From Bacteroidaceae bacterium (GTDB lineage Bacteria; Bacteroidota; Bacteroidia; Bacteroidales; Bacteroidaceae), in contig JAIKYE010000090.1 of assembly GCA_024683455.1 (NCBI GenBank), positions 1 to 64,000 of the forward strand: DNA of 64,000 nt, written 5' to 3'. Below, piece after piece: positions 45,785 through 55,187 of this stretch. Every line of letters starts with the position of its first letter. Positions within the stretch are counted from its first letter, which is position 1. Below the pieces are notes generated by a model that was not told where the DNA came from, ran no database searches, and saw only the letters and a program-made list of their open reading frames with translations. Both the position numbers and the translations under genes were made by a program.

Positions 45785-47683
45785 ATGGTTTCATATTTAC
45801 AGGTTCAGAATCTTACGCGCAGGGTTGGAGACCGTACGTTATTTCATGATTTGTCTTTCAGCATTGCAGAGAGGCAGAAAGTTGGGCTTATAGCACAGAA
45901 TGGAACGGGCAAAAGTACCTTGCTTAATATACTGACAGGAAGGGATACTGCAGACGAGGGTGATGTAATATATCATAATGGACTTAGAATGGGGTATCTT
46001 GAGCAGGCACCTCATTATCCTATGGATATGACGGTGCTCGAAGCATGCTTCTGGCACGGAAATGAAACGACTAACCTTATTCGTGAGTATGAGCAGTGTA
46101 TGGCAACACCAGGAAATCCTGGACTTCAGGAAATCTTAGACCGTATGGACCACCAGAAAGCTTGGGATTACGAGAACCGCAGTAAGACGATTCTCTCTAA
46201 GCTTTCTATTACAGAGTTTCATAAACCCCTTTGTCAGCTTTCCGGAGGCCAGCTTAAGCGTGTGGCGCTAGCTAATGTGCTTATTATGGAGCCTGATTTT
46301 CTTATTCTTGATGAGCCTACCAACCACCTTGACGTTCAGATGATTGAATGGCTGGAGGGCTATCTGAAAAGAAGCAACATCACACTTCTCATGGTGACAC
46401 ACGATAGGTATTTCCTTGATAACATCTGTTCTGTGATATTGGAACTTGATGATGAAACTATATACACCTATCGGGGCAATTACAGTTATTATCTTGAAAA
46501 ACGTCAGGAGCGCATAGATGTGGCTCGGTCGGAAGTAACACGTGCCAATAATCTATATCGGACGGAACTGGACTGGATGCGGCGCCAGCCTCAGGCCCGT
46601 GGTCATAAAGCTCGTTATCGTGAGGAGGCTTTCTACGAGTTGGAAAAGGTTGCAAAGCGTCGCATTGAAGAGCAGCAAGTTCGTTTGGAGATGAAGAGTG
46701 CTTATATAGGCAGCAAGATATTTGAGGCTGAGTATGTAAGTAAAAAGTTCCCATTGAAAGATGCAGAATCGTCTGCAACGGAAAAGATCATCCTCAAGGA
46801 TTTCTATTACAACTTCTCCCGTTACGAGAAAATGGGTATTGTTGGTGGTAACGGAACAGGGAAGACGACTTTCATTAAAATGTTGTTGGGTGAGGTAAAG
46901 CCTGATTCTGGTCGGTTTGTTGTTGGCGAAACGGTAAAGTTTGGCTATTACAGTCAGGATGGTATGAAGTTTGATGACCAAATGAAGGTTATTGATGCCG
47001 TACGCAGGATTGCGGACTATGTAGACCTGGGCGGCGGGCGTCATCTTTCTGCCATGCAGTTCCTGCAGCATTTTATGTTTACACCTCTTCAACAGCAGAA
47101 CTATATTTACAAGCTTTCTGGCGGGGAGAAACGGAGACTTCATCTCTGTACAGTACTCATGCAGAATCCGAATTTCTTGGTGTTGGATGAGCCAACCAAT
47201 GACTTGGATATCGTTACCTTGCAGATTCTGGAGCAGTATTTGCAGGATTTCCATGGTTGTGTTATTGTAGTCAGTCACGACCGCTATTTTATGGACAAGG
47301 TCGTTGACCATCTTCTCGTCTTTAACGGAAATGGTGATATAAAGGACTTCCCCGGCAATTACAGCCAGTACCGTGAGTGGGAAAAGTTGGAGGAGCGTAA
47401 GCCTGGACCTGCAACCAAAATATCATCAGATTCAGACTCGCAGAAGGCGAAACCTCGTACGGAACAGAAACGTAAACTTTCCTTTAAGGAAAAACAGGAA
47501 TATACCCAGTTGGAGCAAGATATAGAACGTTTGGAGGCGGAAAAGAGTCAAATAGAGAAAGCTCTCAGTAGTGGTGCCATTAGTGTGGATCAGATAACGG
47601 AGATGAGCAAGCGCCTTCCTCGTCTCACAGAGGAACTCGATGAGAAATCCATGCGTTGGCTAGAACTTAGTGAATGGGTTTAA
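45785..47683 (+). CDS. ABC-F family ATPase, Uup-like
   Basis: 632 residues, two ATPase domains and a C-terminal coiled-coil (about 545-625, KEKQEYTQLEQDIERLEAEK), the Uup arrangement. Both sites look intact: NBD1 GLIAQNGTGKST, LSGGQLKRV, LILDEPTNHLD; NBD2 [32 protein letters not shown]. Uup-type proteins act on ribosomes and bind branched DNA through the coiled coil. This contrasts with the YbiT-like protein at 22676, whose second site is degraded. It has its own promoter and converges on the glycosyltransferase gene with a 6-base gap. Confidence 0.93.
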   Translation: MVSYLQVQNLTRRVGDRTLFHDLSFSIAERQKVGLIAQNGTGKSTLLNILTGRDTADEGDVIYHNGLRMGYLEQAPHYPMDMTVLEACFWHGNETTNLIREYEQCMATPGNPGLQEILDRMDHQKAWDYENRSKTILSKLSITEFHKPLCQLSGGQLKRVALANVLIMEPDFLILDEPTNHLDVQMIEWLEGYLKRSNITLLMVTHDRYFLDNICSVILELDDETIYTYRGNYSYYLEKRQERIDVARSEVTRANNLYRTELDWMRRQPQARGHKARYREEAFYELEKVAKRRIEEQQVRLEMKSAYIGSKIFEAEYVSKKFPLKDAESSATEKIILKDFYYNFSRYEKMGIVGGNGTGKTTFIKMLLGEVKPDSGRFVVGETVKFGYYSQDGMKFDDQMKVIDAVRRIADYVDLGGGRHLSAMQFLQHFMFTPLQQQNYIYKLSGGEKRRLHLCTVLMQNPNFLVLDEPTNDLDIVTLQILEQYLQDFHGCVIVVSHDRYFMDKVVDHLLVFNGNGDIKDFPGNYSQYREWEKLEERKPGPATKISSDSDSQKAKPRTEQKRKLSFKEKQEYTQLEQDIERLEAEKSQIEKALSSGAISVDQITEMSKRLPRLTEELDEKSMRWLELSEWV

Positions 47684-47689
47684 TGGAGA

Positions 47690-48565
47690 CTACTCCATAA
47701 TCTTGCAGAAGAATCCCAGCTTGTATAATTTAAAGAGAAGCAATGAGGGGTTGCTGCCTAACAGGTTTTGTTTTAGTTTATGATTGCTAACTTTAAAGAG
47801 CCAGATTGCAAAACCTTGTAGATGACACTTTTTGATAAATAGTGCAATGGCTGATATGGTAATTCTTTTTTGAACTTTCTCATCCAGTCGCGAGAGGGTA
47901 AACAGCGAGGTCTTTATCTTGCGTAGATAGGCGGGGGTAGGCTCTAATCCTGTATGGATGAGTTTGTTGTCTATATGTAATACAGGAATCTTGCGGTCTT
48001 TCAATGCCAAACCGAATAATGTGTCTTCGTGTCCGTAATCACAAATCTCATTGTAGAAACGTATTTGTAGGAAGAGTTCTCGACGTATCATGAAATTGAA
48101 TGTAGAGAACTGAGCATAAGGTTTCCTTCTTCTTAGTTTGAGTGTACGTTTCTTTTCAGCATGCACCTCATATTTATAACGTAGTGCTTTGTCTTCGGAT
48201 GGGCAACTTTCATAATTACCGGTTCCACCACATATAACCTGTTTCCCGTCGGTTTCCTTAAGGTATGATGCAATGAAATCTTTACTACGAACCTTTGCGT
48301 CGCTATCAATGAAAAGAATCCATTCACCTTGTGCCATTTCGGCCAAGAGATTGCGTATCTTGGCACGCCCTAAGTTCATCTTAGCTTGCCAATACCGACA
48401 CTGGGGTAGCATTCCTATGGTAGCATTCTGTTCGCGAATGGTGGCTGCGGTACTACCGTCATCTGCTACTATAATCTCTGCGTCCTGAGGAAGTTGTTCC
48501 AAGAGATCGTGCACCAATTGTGTGCAGTCTTGGTTAAAGGTTGGTATTAAAATTGAAAGTTTCAT
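47690..48565 (-). CDS. Glycosyltransferase family 2
   Basis: 291 residues. GT-A motifs are MKLSILIPTFNQDC, IIVADDGSTAATI, the donor-binding LFIDSDAKVRSKDF and a C-terminal galactosyltransferase-like segment with YGHEDTLFGLAL (the catalytic ED pair). There is no membrane anchor. It probably adds a sugar during surface glycan or lipopolysaccharide synthesis; the substrate cannot be told. The -7 box is only four bases before the ATG, so the mRNA is expected to be leaderless. It is transcribed divergently from rarA. Confidence 0.87.
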   Translation of the reverse strand: MKLSILIPTFNQDCTQLVHDLLEQLPQDAEIIVADDGSTAATIREQNATIGMLPQCRYWQAKMNLGRAKIRNLLAEMAQGEWILFIDSDAKVRSKDFIASYLKETDGKQVICGGTGNYESCPSEDKALRYKYEVHAEKKRTLKLRRRKPYAQFSTFNFMIRRELFLQIRFYNEICDYGHEDTLFGLALKDRKIPVLHIDNKLIHTGLEPTPAYLRKIKTSLFTLSRLDEKVQKRITISAIALFIKKCHLQGFAIWLFKVSNHKLKQNLLGSNPSLLLFKLYKLGFFCKIME

Positions 48566-48569
48566 GTGG

Positions 48570-48577
48570 CAAAGATA
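48570..48577 (-). promoter_or_regulatory. -7 promoter box of the glycosyltransferase gene (leaderless)
   Basis: Complement reads TATCTTTG and ends four bases before the ATG at 48565. Confidence 0.65.
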
Positions 48578-48620
48578 GTAAAGTTTTTTGAATATGTTTC
48601 TTTTTCTCAGTAAAATGTTG

Positions 48621-48628
48621 TACTTTTG
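48621..48628 (+). promoter_or_regulatory. -7 promoter box of rarA
   Basis: TACTTTTG, ending eight bases before the ATG at 48637, so at most a few leader bases. Confidence 0.65.
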
Positions 48629-48636
48629 TCCTCGTT

Positions 48637-49911
48637 ATGCCACCATTAGCAGAAAGAATGCGTCCGCTTACGCTCGACGATTATGTAGGGCAGCAACATC
48701 TGGTAGGTCCGGGTGCTGTGCTTCGTCGTATGATAGAAGGTGGACGCTTGAGCAGTTTTATTCTGTGGGGGCCTCCTGGAGTTGGTAAGACAACTTTGGC
48801 TACTATTATAGCTCATCAGTTACAGGCACCTTTCTATACACTCAGTGCTGTAACGAGTGGTGTGAAGGATGTACGTGATGTTATAGAAAAGGCCAAGGGA
48901 AACCGATTCTTTAATACAGCAACTCCCATTTTGTTTATTGACGAAATCCACAGATTCAGTAAGTCGCAACAAGACTCGTTGTTAGGAGCCGTGGAGCAAG
49001 GTATTGTAACGCTGATAGGTGCAACAACGGAGAATCCTTCGTTCGAGGTAATTCGACCTCTTTTGAGTCGTTGTCAAGTTTATACCCTGAAACCTTTGGA
49101 ACAGAAGGACCTGATGACGCTGGTTAAGAGGGTTACTGAAAAGGATGTCATTCTAAAACAAAAACCTTTTGATTTGCGGGAAACATCTGCCCTGATGCGA
49201 TTTAGTGGAGGAGATGCCCGTAAATTGTTGAATATTATTGAGTTGCTTTACGAGGGGGCAGAGAAAGAAGATAAGGTCTTGGTTACCGATCAAATTGTTG
49301 CCGAGCGTTTACAGCAGAATCCTATGGCTTATGATAAGGACGGAGAGATGCATTATGATATCATATCTGCCTTTATTAAGAGCATTAGAGGTAGTGATCC
49401 TGATGCAGCAATATATTGGTTGGCAAGAATGATTGAGGGTGGTGAAGACCCAGCTTTCATAGCGCGCAGATTAGTGATAAGTGCCAGTGAGGATATTGGA
49501 CTTGCTAATCCTAACGCTTTGCTTCTTGCTAATGCCGCTTTTGATGCAGTGATGAAGATAGGATGGCCGGAGGGACGTATCCCGTTGGCTGAGGCAACCA
49601 TATATCTGGCCACCAGCCCCAAGAGTAATTCTGCCTACATGGCTATCAATGATGCTTTGCAAAAAGTAGAGCAGACGGGTAATCAGCCCGTTCCCTTGCA
49701 TTTACGTAATGCTCCAACGAAATTGATGCAGCAATTGGGCTATAGTGATGGCTATAAGTATGCTCATGATTATGAGGGACATTTTGTTAAGCAGCAGTTC
49801 TTGCCAGATGATTTGCGGGATATGCGCTTATGGCATGCTCAGCAGAATCCATCAGAAGAGAAGTTGTTGCAACGTATGATTCAATGTTGGGGGGAGAGGT
49901 ATAAAGGTTAG
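48637..49911 (+). CDS. rarA: Replication-associated recombination protein A
   Basis: AAA+ ATPase (also called MgsA) that acts at stalled replication forks. 424 residues. Family start [22 protein letters not shown], Walker [13 protein letters not shown] (about 47-58), Walker [17 protein letters not shown], sensor TTENPSFEV and arginine finger LLSRCQVY. The C-terminal tetramerisation part has [22 protein letters not shown] and [12 protein letters not shown]. Complete and canonical. purT follows after 40 bases without its own promoter box. Confidence 0.96.
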   Translation: MPPLAERMRPLTLDDYVGQQHLVGPGAVLRRMIEGGRLSSFILWGPPGVGKTTLATIIAHQLQAPFYTLSAVTSGVKDVRDVIEKAKGNRFFNTATPILFIDEIHRFSKSQQDSLLGAVEQGIVTLIGATTENPSFEVIRPLLSRCQVYTLKPLEQKDLMTLVKRVTEKDVILKQKPFDLRETSALMRFSGGDARKLLNIIELLYEGAEKEDKVLVTDQIVAERLQQNPMAYDKDGEMHYDIISAFIKSIRGSDPDAAIYWLARMIEGGEDPAFIARRLVISASEDIGLANPNALLLANAAFDAVMKIGWPEGRIPLAEATIYLATSPKSNSAYMAINDALQKVEQTGNQPVPLHLRNAPTKLMQQLGYSDGYKYAHDYEGHFVKQQFLPDDLRDMRLWHAQQNPSEEKLLQRMIQCWGERYKG

Positions 49912-49951
49912 ACTTGAGAGATTTGGGATTAGAGATATAATATATATAAAT

Positions 49952-51118
49952 ATGGTAAAGAAAATTCTTTTATTGGGTTCAGGCGAATTGGGTAAGGAAT
50001 TTGTGATTGCCTGTAAGCGTAAGGGACAGTATGTTGTAGCATGCGACAAGTATGATAATGCTCCAGCTATGCAGGTAGCAGATGAACGCAGAGTATTCAG
50101 TATGCTAGATGGTGATGCACTGCAAAAAGTAGTGGATGAAGTTAAGCCAGATATTATTGTTCCTGAAATAGAGGCCATACGTACAGAAAAACTTTATGAG
50201 TTCGAAAATGCAGGAATACATATCGTACCAAGTGCCAAAGCTGTTAATTTCACGATGAACCGTAAGGCAATTCGCGAGTTGGCTCATACGGAGCTTGGTC
50301 TTAAAACGGCCAATTATCTTTATGCCAGTACCTATGATGAATTAAAGGAGGCAGCCCAAAGGATAGGTTTCCCTTGCATCATTAAGCCATTGATGAGTAG
50401 TAGTGGTCATGGGCAGAGTAAAGTGGATAATGCGGGTGAATTGGAGAAAGCTTGGGAAAATGCCTGTGGTGGCAGTCGAGGTGATATTATGGAAGTGATT
50501 GTAGAGCAGTTTATTCCTTTTGACTACGAGATTACACTCTTGACCGTAACGCAAAAGAATGGACCAACGCTTTTCTGTGCTCCTATCGGTCATGTACAGA
50601 AAGGTGGCGACTATCGAGAAAGTTTCCAGCCTCGTGCCATGAAGCCAGAACATCTAAAAACTGCTCAGCAGATGGCTGATAAGGTGACAGCGGCTTTGAC
50701 GGGAGCTGGTATTTGGGGCGTAGAGTTCTTCGTAAGTGAGAAGGAAGGTGTCATCTTTAGTGAGTTGAGCCCTCGTCCACATGACACAGGAATGGTCACA
50801 TTAGCCGGTACTCAAAACTTGAGTGAGTTTGAGTTGCATTGTCGTGCAGTCTTGGGTTTGCCTATTCCTGAGATTACGCAGGAGCGTCAAGGCGCTTCGG
50901 CTGTTATTCTTTCACCAATGGAGACAACTGCTCCTCAGTATAATGGAATGGAAGATGTCTGTGCAGCAGAGCGTACTTATTTGCGTATTTTTGGAAAGCC
51001 AGAGGCACATGTTGGCCGTAGAATGGGTGTCGTAGTATGTTGGGACAATCTGTCTGCCTCACAAGACACCTTGCGTGATAAGTGCAAAGCGTTGGCTGCT
51101 AAGGTGACGATAAGCTAA
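49952..51118 (+). CDS. purT: Formate-dependent phosphoribosylglycinamide formyltransferase
   Basis: Uses formate and ATP to formylate GAR in purine synthesis, an alternative to the folate-dependent PurN. 388 residues, ATP-grasp fold. N-terminal [31 protein letters not shown], then the ATP-grasp core [15 protein letters not shown] and the metal/phosphate motif [14 protein letters not shown]. Length is typical. Probably co-transcribed with rarA. Its stop shares CTAA (51115-51118) with the stop of the convergent 62-residue gene. Confidence 0.95.
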   Translation: MVKKILLLGSGELGKEFVIACKRKGQYVVACDKYDNAPAMQVADERRVFSMLDGDALQKVVDEVKPDIIVPEIEAIRTEKLYEFENAGIHIVPSAKAVNFTMNRKAIRELAHTELGLKTANYLYASTYDELKEAAQRIGFPCIIKPLMSSSGHGQSKVDNAGELEKAWENACGGSRGDIMEVIVEQFIPFDYEITLLTVTQKNGPTLFCAPIGHVQKGGDYRESFQPRAMKPEHLKTAQQMADKVTAALTGAGIWGVEFFVSEKEGVIFSELSPRPHDTGMVTLAGTQNLSEFELHCRAVLGLPIPEITQERQGASAVILSPMETTAPQYNGMEDVCAAERTYLRIFGKPEAHVGRRMGVVVCWDNLSASQDTLRDKCKALAAKVTIS

Positions 51119-51303
51119 AGTCTAGAACTAAAAGACTTGATAATATCTTGTAGTTCCTTATCCGTAAGGGTAGGGAACTTTTCTTTTATCAAATCTTTAA
51201 AGACAATGAGAGCCTTTGCCTTCATTTGCTGTCGCCCCATCTTTATGCCGCTGGCTATAGGTGTAGAGGGGAGAAGAGCCCTGTTGAAATTTCCGTCGCT
51301 CAT
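51115..51303 (-). CDS. Small conserved-type protein of unknown function
   Basis: 62 residues, soluble and basic in the middle ([18 protein letters not shown]), ending with an amphipathic helix [20 protein letters not shown]. The start [19 protein letters not shown] resembles small proteins I have seen in other Bacteroidales, but no function is known to me. It begins 9 bases after the LOG-family stop, so it is in that operon. The overlap with the purT stop shows tight packing. Confidence 0.7.
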   Translation of the reverse strand: MSDGNFNRALLPSTPIASGIKMGRQQMKAKALIVFKDLIKEKFPTLTDKELQDIIKSFSSRL

Positions 51304-51312
51304 AAATTAAAC

Positions 51313-52425
51313 TTATTTTTGTTGTTCCATAAGAACGCGTTCTACATCTTCTTCTTTATCAGACAGACATAGTATCAAATTTTTGTAGATACCTCTATCT
51401 GTGAGGTCCATTATTAACGGCCAGACAGGAACCTCTTTTGTCCAAAACTCTTTCCCTAAGAAAATCATCGGACTTGCGTATCCAAAAGTCAGGTAATGAT
51501 TCTGAACCGCTTCTTGGAAAATTTCCTGTAATGTTCCTGCACTGCCCGGTGTATATATTATGCCGCCTTTGGCTATAGAGAGGATTCCGTCTTCACGGAT
51601 GCTGTTATCAAAGTATTTTGCTATGTGTGTTGCCAAAGGCGTAGAAGGCTCGTGTCCATATAGCCATGTGGGAACGCCTAAACTCTGAAAATCTTTTTGT
51701 GGAAAACGGTCGTGTACTCTCCAGGCTGTTTCCAACCAACCTTCATCAGTATATTTGGGTGCTGTTGACAGAATGTGTAAGGCGTCCATCATTTCCAACT
51801 CATTACGTCCAGCCATCCAGGCTCCTAAGTGAGTTGCTTCCATAGCACCCGGTCCGCCGCCTGATATCATCAGGAACCCTTTTTCTGTAAGACGTTTGCA
51901 TAGGTGGACAATCTGTTTGTAAGCCACATCGGTGCGCGCTAAGCTATGTCCGCCCATAATGCCAACCAAACGATGTTCATTGTAATTGGATAGAAAATCA
52001 TGCAGACAGTCAGAGATGCTGTGATCGTGCAGCGAACGTGCCAATGTCTCCTTAATGTCCGAAGCCTGTTTTCCTTTTTTTAGAAAATGTTTATATACAC
52101 GTCCGTCAAAGCATGTTTCGTACGATTTCTTGTCCGTAGGCGTGTATCCTTCGTATAGCTCTTCTGGTGTATAAAGGTGGTTCTTGTAGTGAAAGGTTTC
52201 CCCCATATCGGGCAAGAAAAGGCAGTCTTTACATATCTTTTTTAATCCCATTGGTAATTGGCACCCTATAAAAAGGCAGTCCTTGTAAGTGTGGGCGAGG
52301 ACCAATTCTGTTTCTATTGTCAGGTTGATACTCTGAAAAGCATAGCGCCTAATCTCTTCGTTTTCTTGTCTGAGAATCTGGGGCAGTTGTCTGTCATCCT
52401 TTATTTGCCTGTATGATTCTTTCAT
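51313..52425 (-). CDS. LOG-family protein (lysine decarboxylase-like fold)
   Basis: 370 residues. An N-terminal extension of about 140 residues precedes the Rossmann domain. The domain has VGIMGGHSLARTD, SGGGPGAMEATHLGAWMAG (the PGxMEA signature) and, where cytokinin-activating LOG enzymes have PGGxGTxxE, the variant TPGSAGTLQEIFQEA, so the catalytic Glu and Gly-Thr are kept while one Gly is Ser-Ala. LOG proteins cleave nucleoside 5'-monophosphates to the base and ribose phosphate. The exact substrate is unknown. The promoter is 51 bases upstream; the 62-residue gene is downstream. Confidence 0.83.
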   Translation of the reverse strand: MKESYRQIKDDRQLPQILRQENEEIRRYAFQSINLTIETELVLAHTYKDCLFIGCQLPMGLKKICKDCLFLPDMGETFHYKNHLYTPEELYEGYTPTDKKSYETCFDGRVYKHFLKKGKQASDIKETLARSLHDHSISDCLHDFLSNYNEHRLVGIMGGHSLARTDVAYKQIVHLCKRLTEKGFLMISGGGPGAMEATHLGAWMAGRNELEMMDALHILSTAPKYTDEGWLETAWRVHDRFPQKDFQSLGVPTWLYGHEPSTPLATHIAKYFDNSIREDGILSIAKGGIIYTPGSAGTLQEIFQEAVQNHYLTFGYASPMIFLGKEFWTKEVPVWPLIMDLTDRGIYKNLILCLSDKEEDVERVLMEQQK

Positions 52426-52475
52426 GAGTCTTTGCTATTGTGGCTTTCCTTACCTTATTATTTTAAAAATCGTTA

Positions 52476-52483
52476 CAAAAGTA
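52476..52483 (-). promoter_or_regulatory. -7 promoter box of the LOG-family gene
   Basis: Complement reads TACTTTTG, 50 bases before the ATG at 52425. Confidence 0.6.
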
Positions 52484-52525
52484 CAATTTTTGTTTTTTCT
52501 ACCTCAGCTTTTATTCGAAAAAATG

Positions 52526-52533
52526 TAATTTTG
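52526..52533 (+). promoter_or_regulatory. -7 promoter box of the EEP hydrolase gene
   Basis: TAATTTTG, 51 bases before the ATG at 52585; it excludes the in-frame start at 52432. Confidence 0.6.
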
Positions 52534-52584
52534 TGCAAAATTATAGACCATATAAGGAAAAAACAAATTAAACATTCAATATTC

Positions 52585-53448
52585 ATGAGGAATTATTTTT
52601 TATTGGTATTAGTTGCACTTACCCCCCTTTTCGTTATTGCAAAGTCATCTGCAGATGATACTGTAAAGATTAGATGGGGAACATTCAATATTCGTTATAT
52701 GAACGCAGATGATTACAAAATAGGCTGCGGCTGGGACCAGCGTAAAGAGCGCGTGGTGCAGTATGTTACAGACAATCAGATAGAAATCTGCGGCATGCAG
52801 GAGGTTACCAATGCCCAGTTGGAGTACCTGCGCAAGAGTTTGAAGGGCTACGGATATGTGGGTGTGGGCAGGACCGATGGCAAAAAGAAGGGTGAGGCTG
52901 CCCCTGTATTTTATAGAAAAGACAGATTTCGGGCTTTGGATAAAGGCAATTTCTGGCTTTCCGAGACACCAGATGTAGTAGGTTCTAAAGGGTGGGATGC
53001 TGCTATAGAGCGCGTGGCCAGTTGGGTTAAGCTGAAAGATAAAAAAACAGGATTGGTGTTTATGGCCGTGAACACGCACCTCGATCATGTGGGAAAAGTG
53101 GCTCGTCGTGAAAGTGCTAGGCTGATTATGAAGAAAATTGTGGAAATTGTGGGGAGTAAACCCGCTGTTGTTACTGGTGACTTTAATGTTACGGAGAACG
53201 ATGAGGCTTACAAGACAATGATTGGCAGTGACTTTAAGATGAATGATGCCTATCATATGACGAAAAATAGGACAGGTGCTACGGGTACATGGCAGTCTTT
53301 TTGCCAAATTCCTACTGAGAAAACTGAGAAAATAGACTTTATCTTTATTACGCCAAATATCAAGGTGACGCATACTCACATAGAGAAAGAGAATAAAGAA
53401 CGTCAGATTTCTGACCACAATCCTCATTACGCCGACCTTGAATTGTAA
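52585..53448 (+). CDS. Secreted endonuclease/exonuclease/phosphatase-fold hydrolase
   Basis: 287 residues with signal peptide MRNYFLLVLVALTPLFVIAK. EEP-superfamily motifs in order are TFNIRYMN, CGMQEVT (catalytic Glu), NTHLDHVG, VVTGDFNVTENDEAY (catalytic Asp-Asn) and SDHNPHYADL (catalytic Asp-His). Related secreted Bacteroidetes proteins are phosphodiesterases or nucleases of unclear substrate. It stands alone with its own promoter. Whether it acts on nucleic acid, lipid or sugar phosphates cannot be told. Confidence 0.9.
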   Translation: MRNYFLLVLVALTPLFVIAKSSADDTVKIRWGTFNIRYMNADDYKIGCGWDQRKERVVQYVTDNQIEICGMQEVTNAQLEYLRKSLKGYGYVGVGRTDGKKKGEAAPVFYRKDRFRALDKGNFWLSETPDVVGSKGWDAAIERVASWVKLKDKKTGLVFMAVNTHLDHVGKVARRESARLIMKKIVEIVGSKPAVVTGDFNVTENDEAYKTMIGSDFKMNDAYHMTKNRTGATGTWQSFCQIPTEKTEKIDFIFITPNIKVTHTHIEKENKERQISDHNPHYADLEL

Positions 53449-53494
53449 AATGCAGAATTATATTAAATTAACATTTGCGTTTTCATTATTTTCG

Positions 53495-53502
53495 TACCTT
53501 TG
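53495..53502 (+). promoter_or_regulatory. -7 promoter box of the acidic-tail gene
   Basis: TACCTTTG with TTTG 17 bases upstream (53474-53477); the ATG is at 53533. Confidence 0.7.
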
Positions 53503-53532
53503 CCCCCGAAAACAAATAAAATTAATTTGAAT

Positions 53533-54321
53533 ATGAAAGAGGAAAAAAGGACTAATATCTCTATTGAGTCAGTTCAGGACTTGAATTCATCAAATATCTG
53601 GTCTATATCTGCTGAGCAGATTGGAAAGATGTGGGAAAAAGAGCGCGAGGAAGAAGATTTTTCAATTGTTGAAGAAAAATTGCTTAACACCATCCGCTTG
53701 GCCTTTGAGGTTGTTCATTTTAATGAGGATGATGAGCGTGAGGCTGGTAAATACAATAACATGAATTGGGTGCGGTTCCATCATTGCAAATCTGGGAAGG
53801 GCTGCGTAGCTATACGTCAAAAGACTATTACGCGTATTACTGACCTAAGCTATGAAAATGTAAAGCACATCTCAGCTCCCGTGTTGCTAGACTTGATAGA
53901 CAAGAACTTTGGTGGAGGATGGGATTCTATCTCTTTGGCACTGAAGGATATTATCGAAAGTGGTTTTGATATCAGCACCACTCAGTTGCCTGCCAGTCGT
54001 ATTCATGCACCAGGCGGAACTTTGGAAAAAAAAGTGGCTCAGGGCTATGATGTTCTAGAGATTGTAAAAGGTACTTGGATTGAGGCAATTTTTGCCAAGA
54101 AGAAGGATCCTGTGGAGAAACTTAAGTTAGAGCCAGTTCGCAAGGAATTTGATGAGGATGGTAATCCTATCTATGATGAGGAAGAGGATAATGAGGACAG
54201 CGAAGATGGTATGGACTCAGAGGAAGGTGAGGATTCTGACGACACTTTTTACAGCAGTTACTCTGAAGAGGCTGAGGTGAAGGAGGAAGATGAAGAGGGC
54301 TTCCCCTTGGAAGAAGAATAA
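53533..54321 (+). CDS. Unknown protein with very acidic C-terminal tail
   Basis: 262 residues, not recognised. Residues 1-200 look globular and soluble (VEEKLLNTIRLAFEVVHF, CVAIRQKTITRITDLSY, FGGGWDSISLALKDII, KKVAQGYDVLEIVKGTWIEA). The final 60 or so residues are almost all Asp, Glu, Ser and Gly, ending EEGFPLEEE, a disordered polyanionic tail. Such tails can mimic nucleic acid or bind basic partners, but this is inference. The frame opens at 53500 inside the promoter region, so the ATG at 53533 is used. It has a strong single-gene promoter and terminator. Confidence 0.8.
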   Translation: MKEEKRTNISIESVQDLNSSNIWSISAEQIGKMWEKEREEEDFSIVEEKLLNTIRLAFEVVHFNEDDEREAGKYNNMNWVRFHHCKSGKGCVAIRQKTITRITDLSYENVKHISAPVLLDLIDKNFGGGWDSISLALKDIIESGFDISTTQLPASRIHAPGGTLEKKVAQGYDVLEIVKGTWIEAIFAKKKDPVEKLKLEPVRKEFDEDGNPIYDEEEDNEDSEDGMDSEEGEDSDDTFYSSYSEEAEVKEEDEEGFPLEEE

Positions 54322-54344
54322 ACTTAAGAGATGTTTTTTATAAT

Positions 54345-54368
54345 AAAGGGCAGATTTTTCTGCCCTTT
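54345..54368. terminator. Bidirectional terminator between the acidic-tail gene and the methyltransferase gene
   Basis: Perfect 10-bp stem AAAGGGCAGA/TCTGCCCTTT with a TTTT loop. Its right edge touches the stop codon of the minus-strand gene. Confidence 0.85.
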
Positions 54369-55123
54369 TATTGTTGTCGCCTCCGAAACTCAGAGCAGAC
54401 AATACTGGTGGCGATAGCAACGTTAAGACTTTCTGTAGTTTGGGTTCCTGTAGGATAGTTTGGGATTAGTAGTTTCTGTGTTACAAGATTCCTGATGGGC
54501 TGCGAAAGCCCCTTCCCTTCGTTGCCCATAACGATGAAGCCATACTGGCCAAGTTCTTGCTCGTAAATATTGTTGCCGTCTAAGAGTGTTCCGTAAATTG
54601 GAACCTTGCATTGGCTCAGCATCTCTGAAAGATTGGTATAATGAACCTTTACGCGTGCCAAAGCACCCATGGTGGCCTGAATGGCCTTTGGATTGTAAAC
54701 ATCAACGGTATCTTCAGAGCAGACAACATGATGGATACCAAACCAATCGGCAATCCTTAGGATTGTCCCCATGTTTCCTGGATCTTGAACGCCATCCAAG
54801 GCTAGACATAGTTCTTGTTGAACCATTTCTAGTTTGAAACTGTCTTGTGGGATGGGGAAGAGAGCTATTACCTGTTGTGGCGTTCGTAAAAGGCTGGCTC
54901 GCTGTAATTCCTCTGTTGTTATCGTATCAGTCTCACATGATGATTTTATAATATCCTTGTTCTCGTACCACCATTCGGACAAAGCCGCAACATAAGAAGG
55001 TTGCATTGTCGCCAATAATTCGCCCACTAATTTTGGACCTTCGGCAACAAATAGATGCTGAAGGTTTCTTTGTTTTCTTTGCTCTAACGACTTTATTAAT
55101 TTGATTCTTGCTTTGGTTATCAT
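54368..55123 (-). CDS. TrmH/SpoU-family RNA 2'-O-methyltransferase
   Basis: 251 residues. An N-terminal substrate-binding domain (KSLEQRKQRNLQHLFVAEGPKLVGEL) precedes the SPOUT knot. The three SpoU motifs are LALDGVQDPGNMGTILRIADWFG, IVMGNEGKGLS and TESLNVAIATSIV. It uses AdoMet to methylate a ribose in rRNA or tRNA. It could be the 23S rRNA enzyme RlmB or a relative; the target cannot be fixed from sequence. The promoter is divergent from tamL. Confidence 0.9.
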   Translation of the reverse strand: MITKARIKLIKSLEQRKQRNLQHLFVAEGPKLVGELLATMQPSYVAALSEWWYENKDIIKSSCETDTITTEELQRASLLRTPQQVIALFPIPQDSFKLEMVQQELCLALDGVQDPGNMGTILRIADWFGIHHVVCSEDTVDVYNPKAIQATMGALARVKVHYTNLSEMLSQCKVPIYGTLLDGNNIYEQELGQYGFIVMGNEGKGLSQPIRNLVTQKLLIPNYPTGTQTTESLNVAIATSIVCSEFRRRQQ

Positions 55124-55145
55124 AAAAAACGAGCAATTTTCTGCA

Positions 55146-55153
55146 CAAAGTTA
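55146..55153 (-). promoter_or_regulatory. -7 promoter box of the methyltransferase gene
   Basis: Complement reads TAACTTTG, 22 bases before the ATG at 55123. Confidence 0.65.
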
Positions 55154-55175
55154 ATGAATTTTGGCAAAATATACC

Positions 55176-55183
55176 TACCTTTG
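55176..55183 (+). promoter_or_regulatory. -7 promoter box of tamL (leaderless)
   Basis: TACCTTTG ending four bases before the ATG at 55188. Confidence 0.7.
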
Positions 55184-55187
55184 TCAT

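Noticed and set aside
46553-47311. A 252-codon open frame on minus inside the Uup-like gene
   Set aside because: Antisense to both intact ATPase domains; open by codon bias of the real gene.
52645-53427. A 260-codon open frame on minus inside the EEP hydrolase gene
   Set aside because: Antisense to a gene with all catalytic motifs; no supporting signals.
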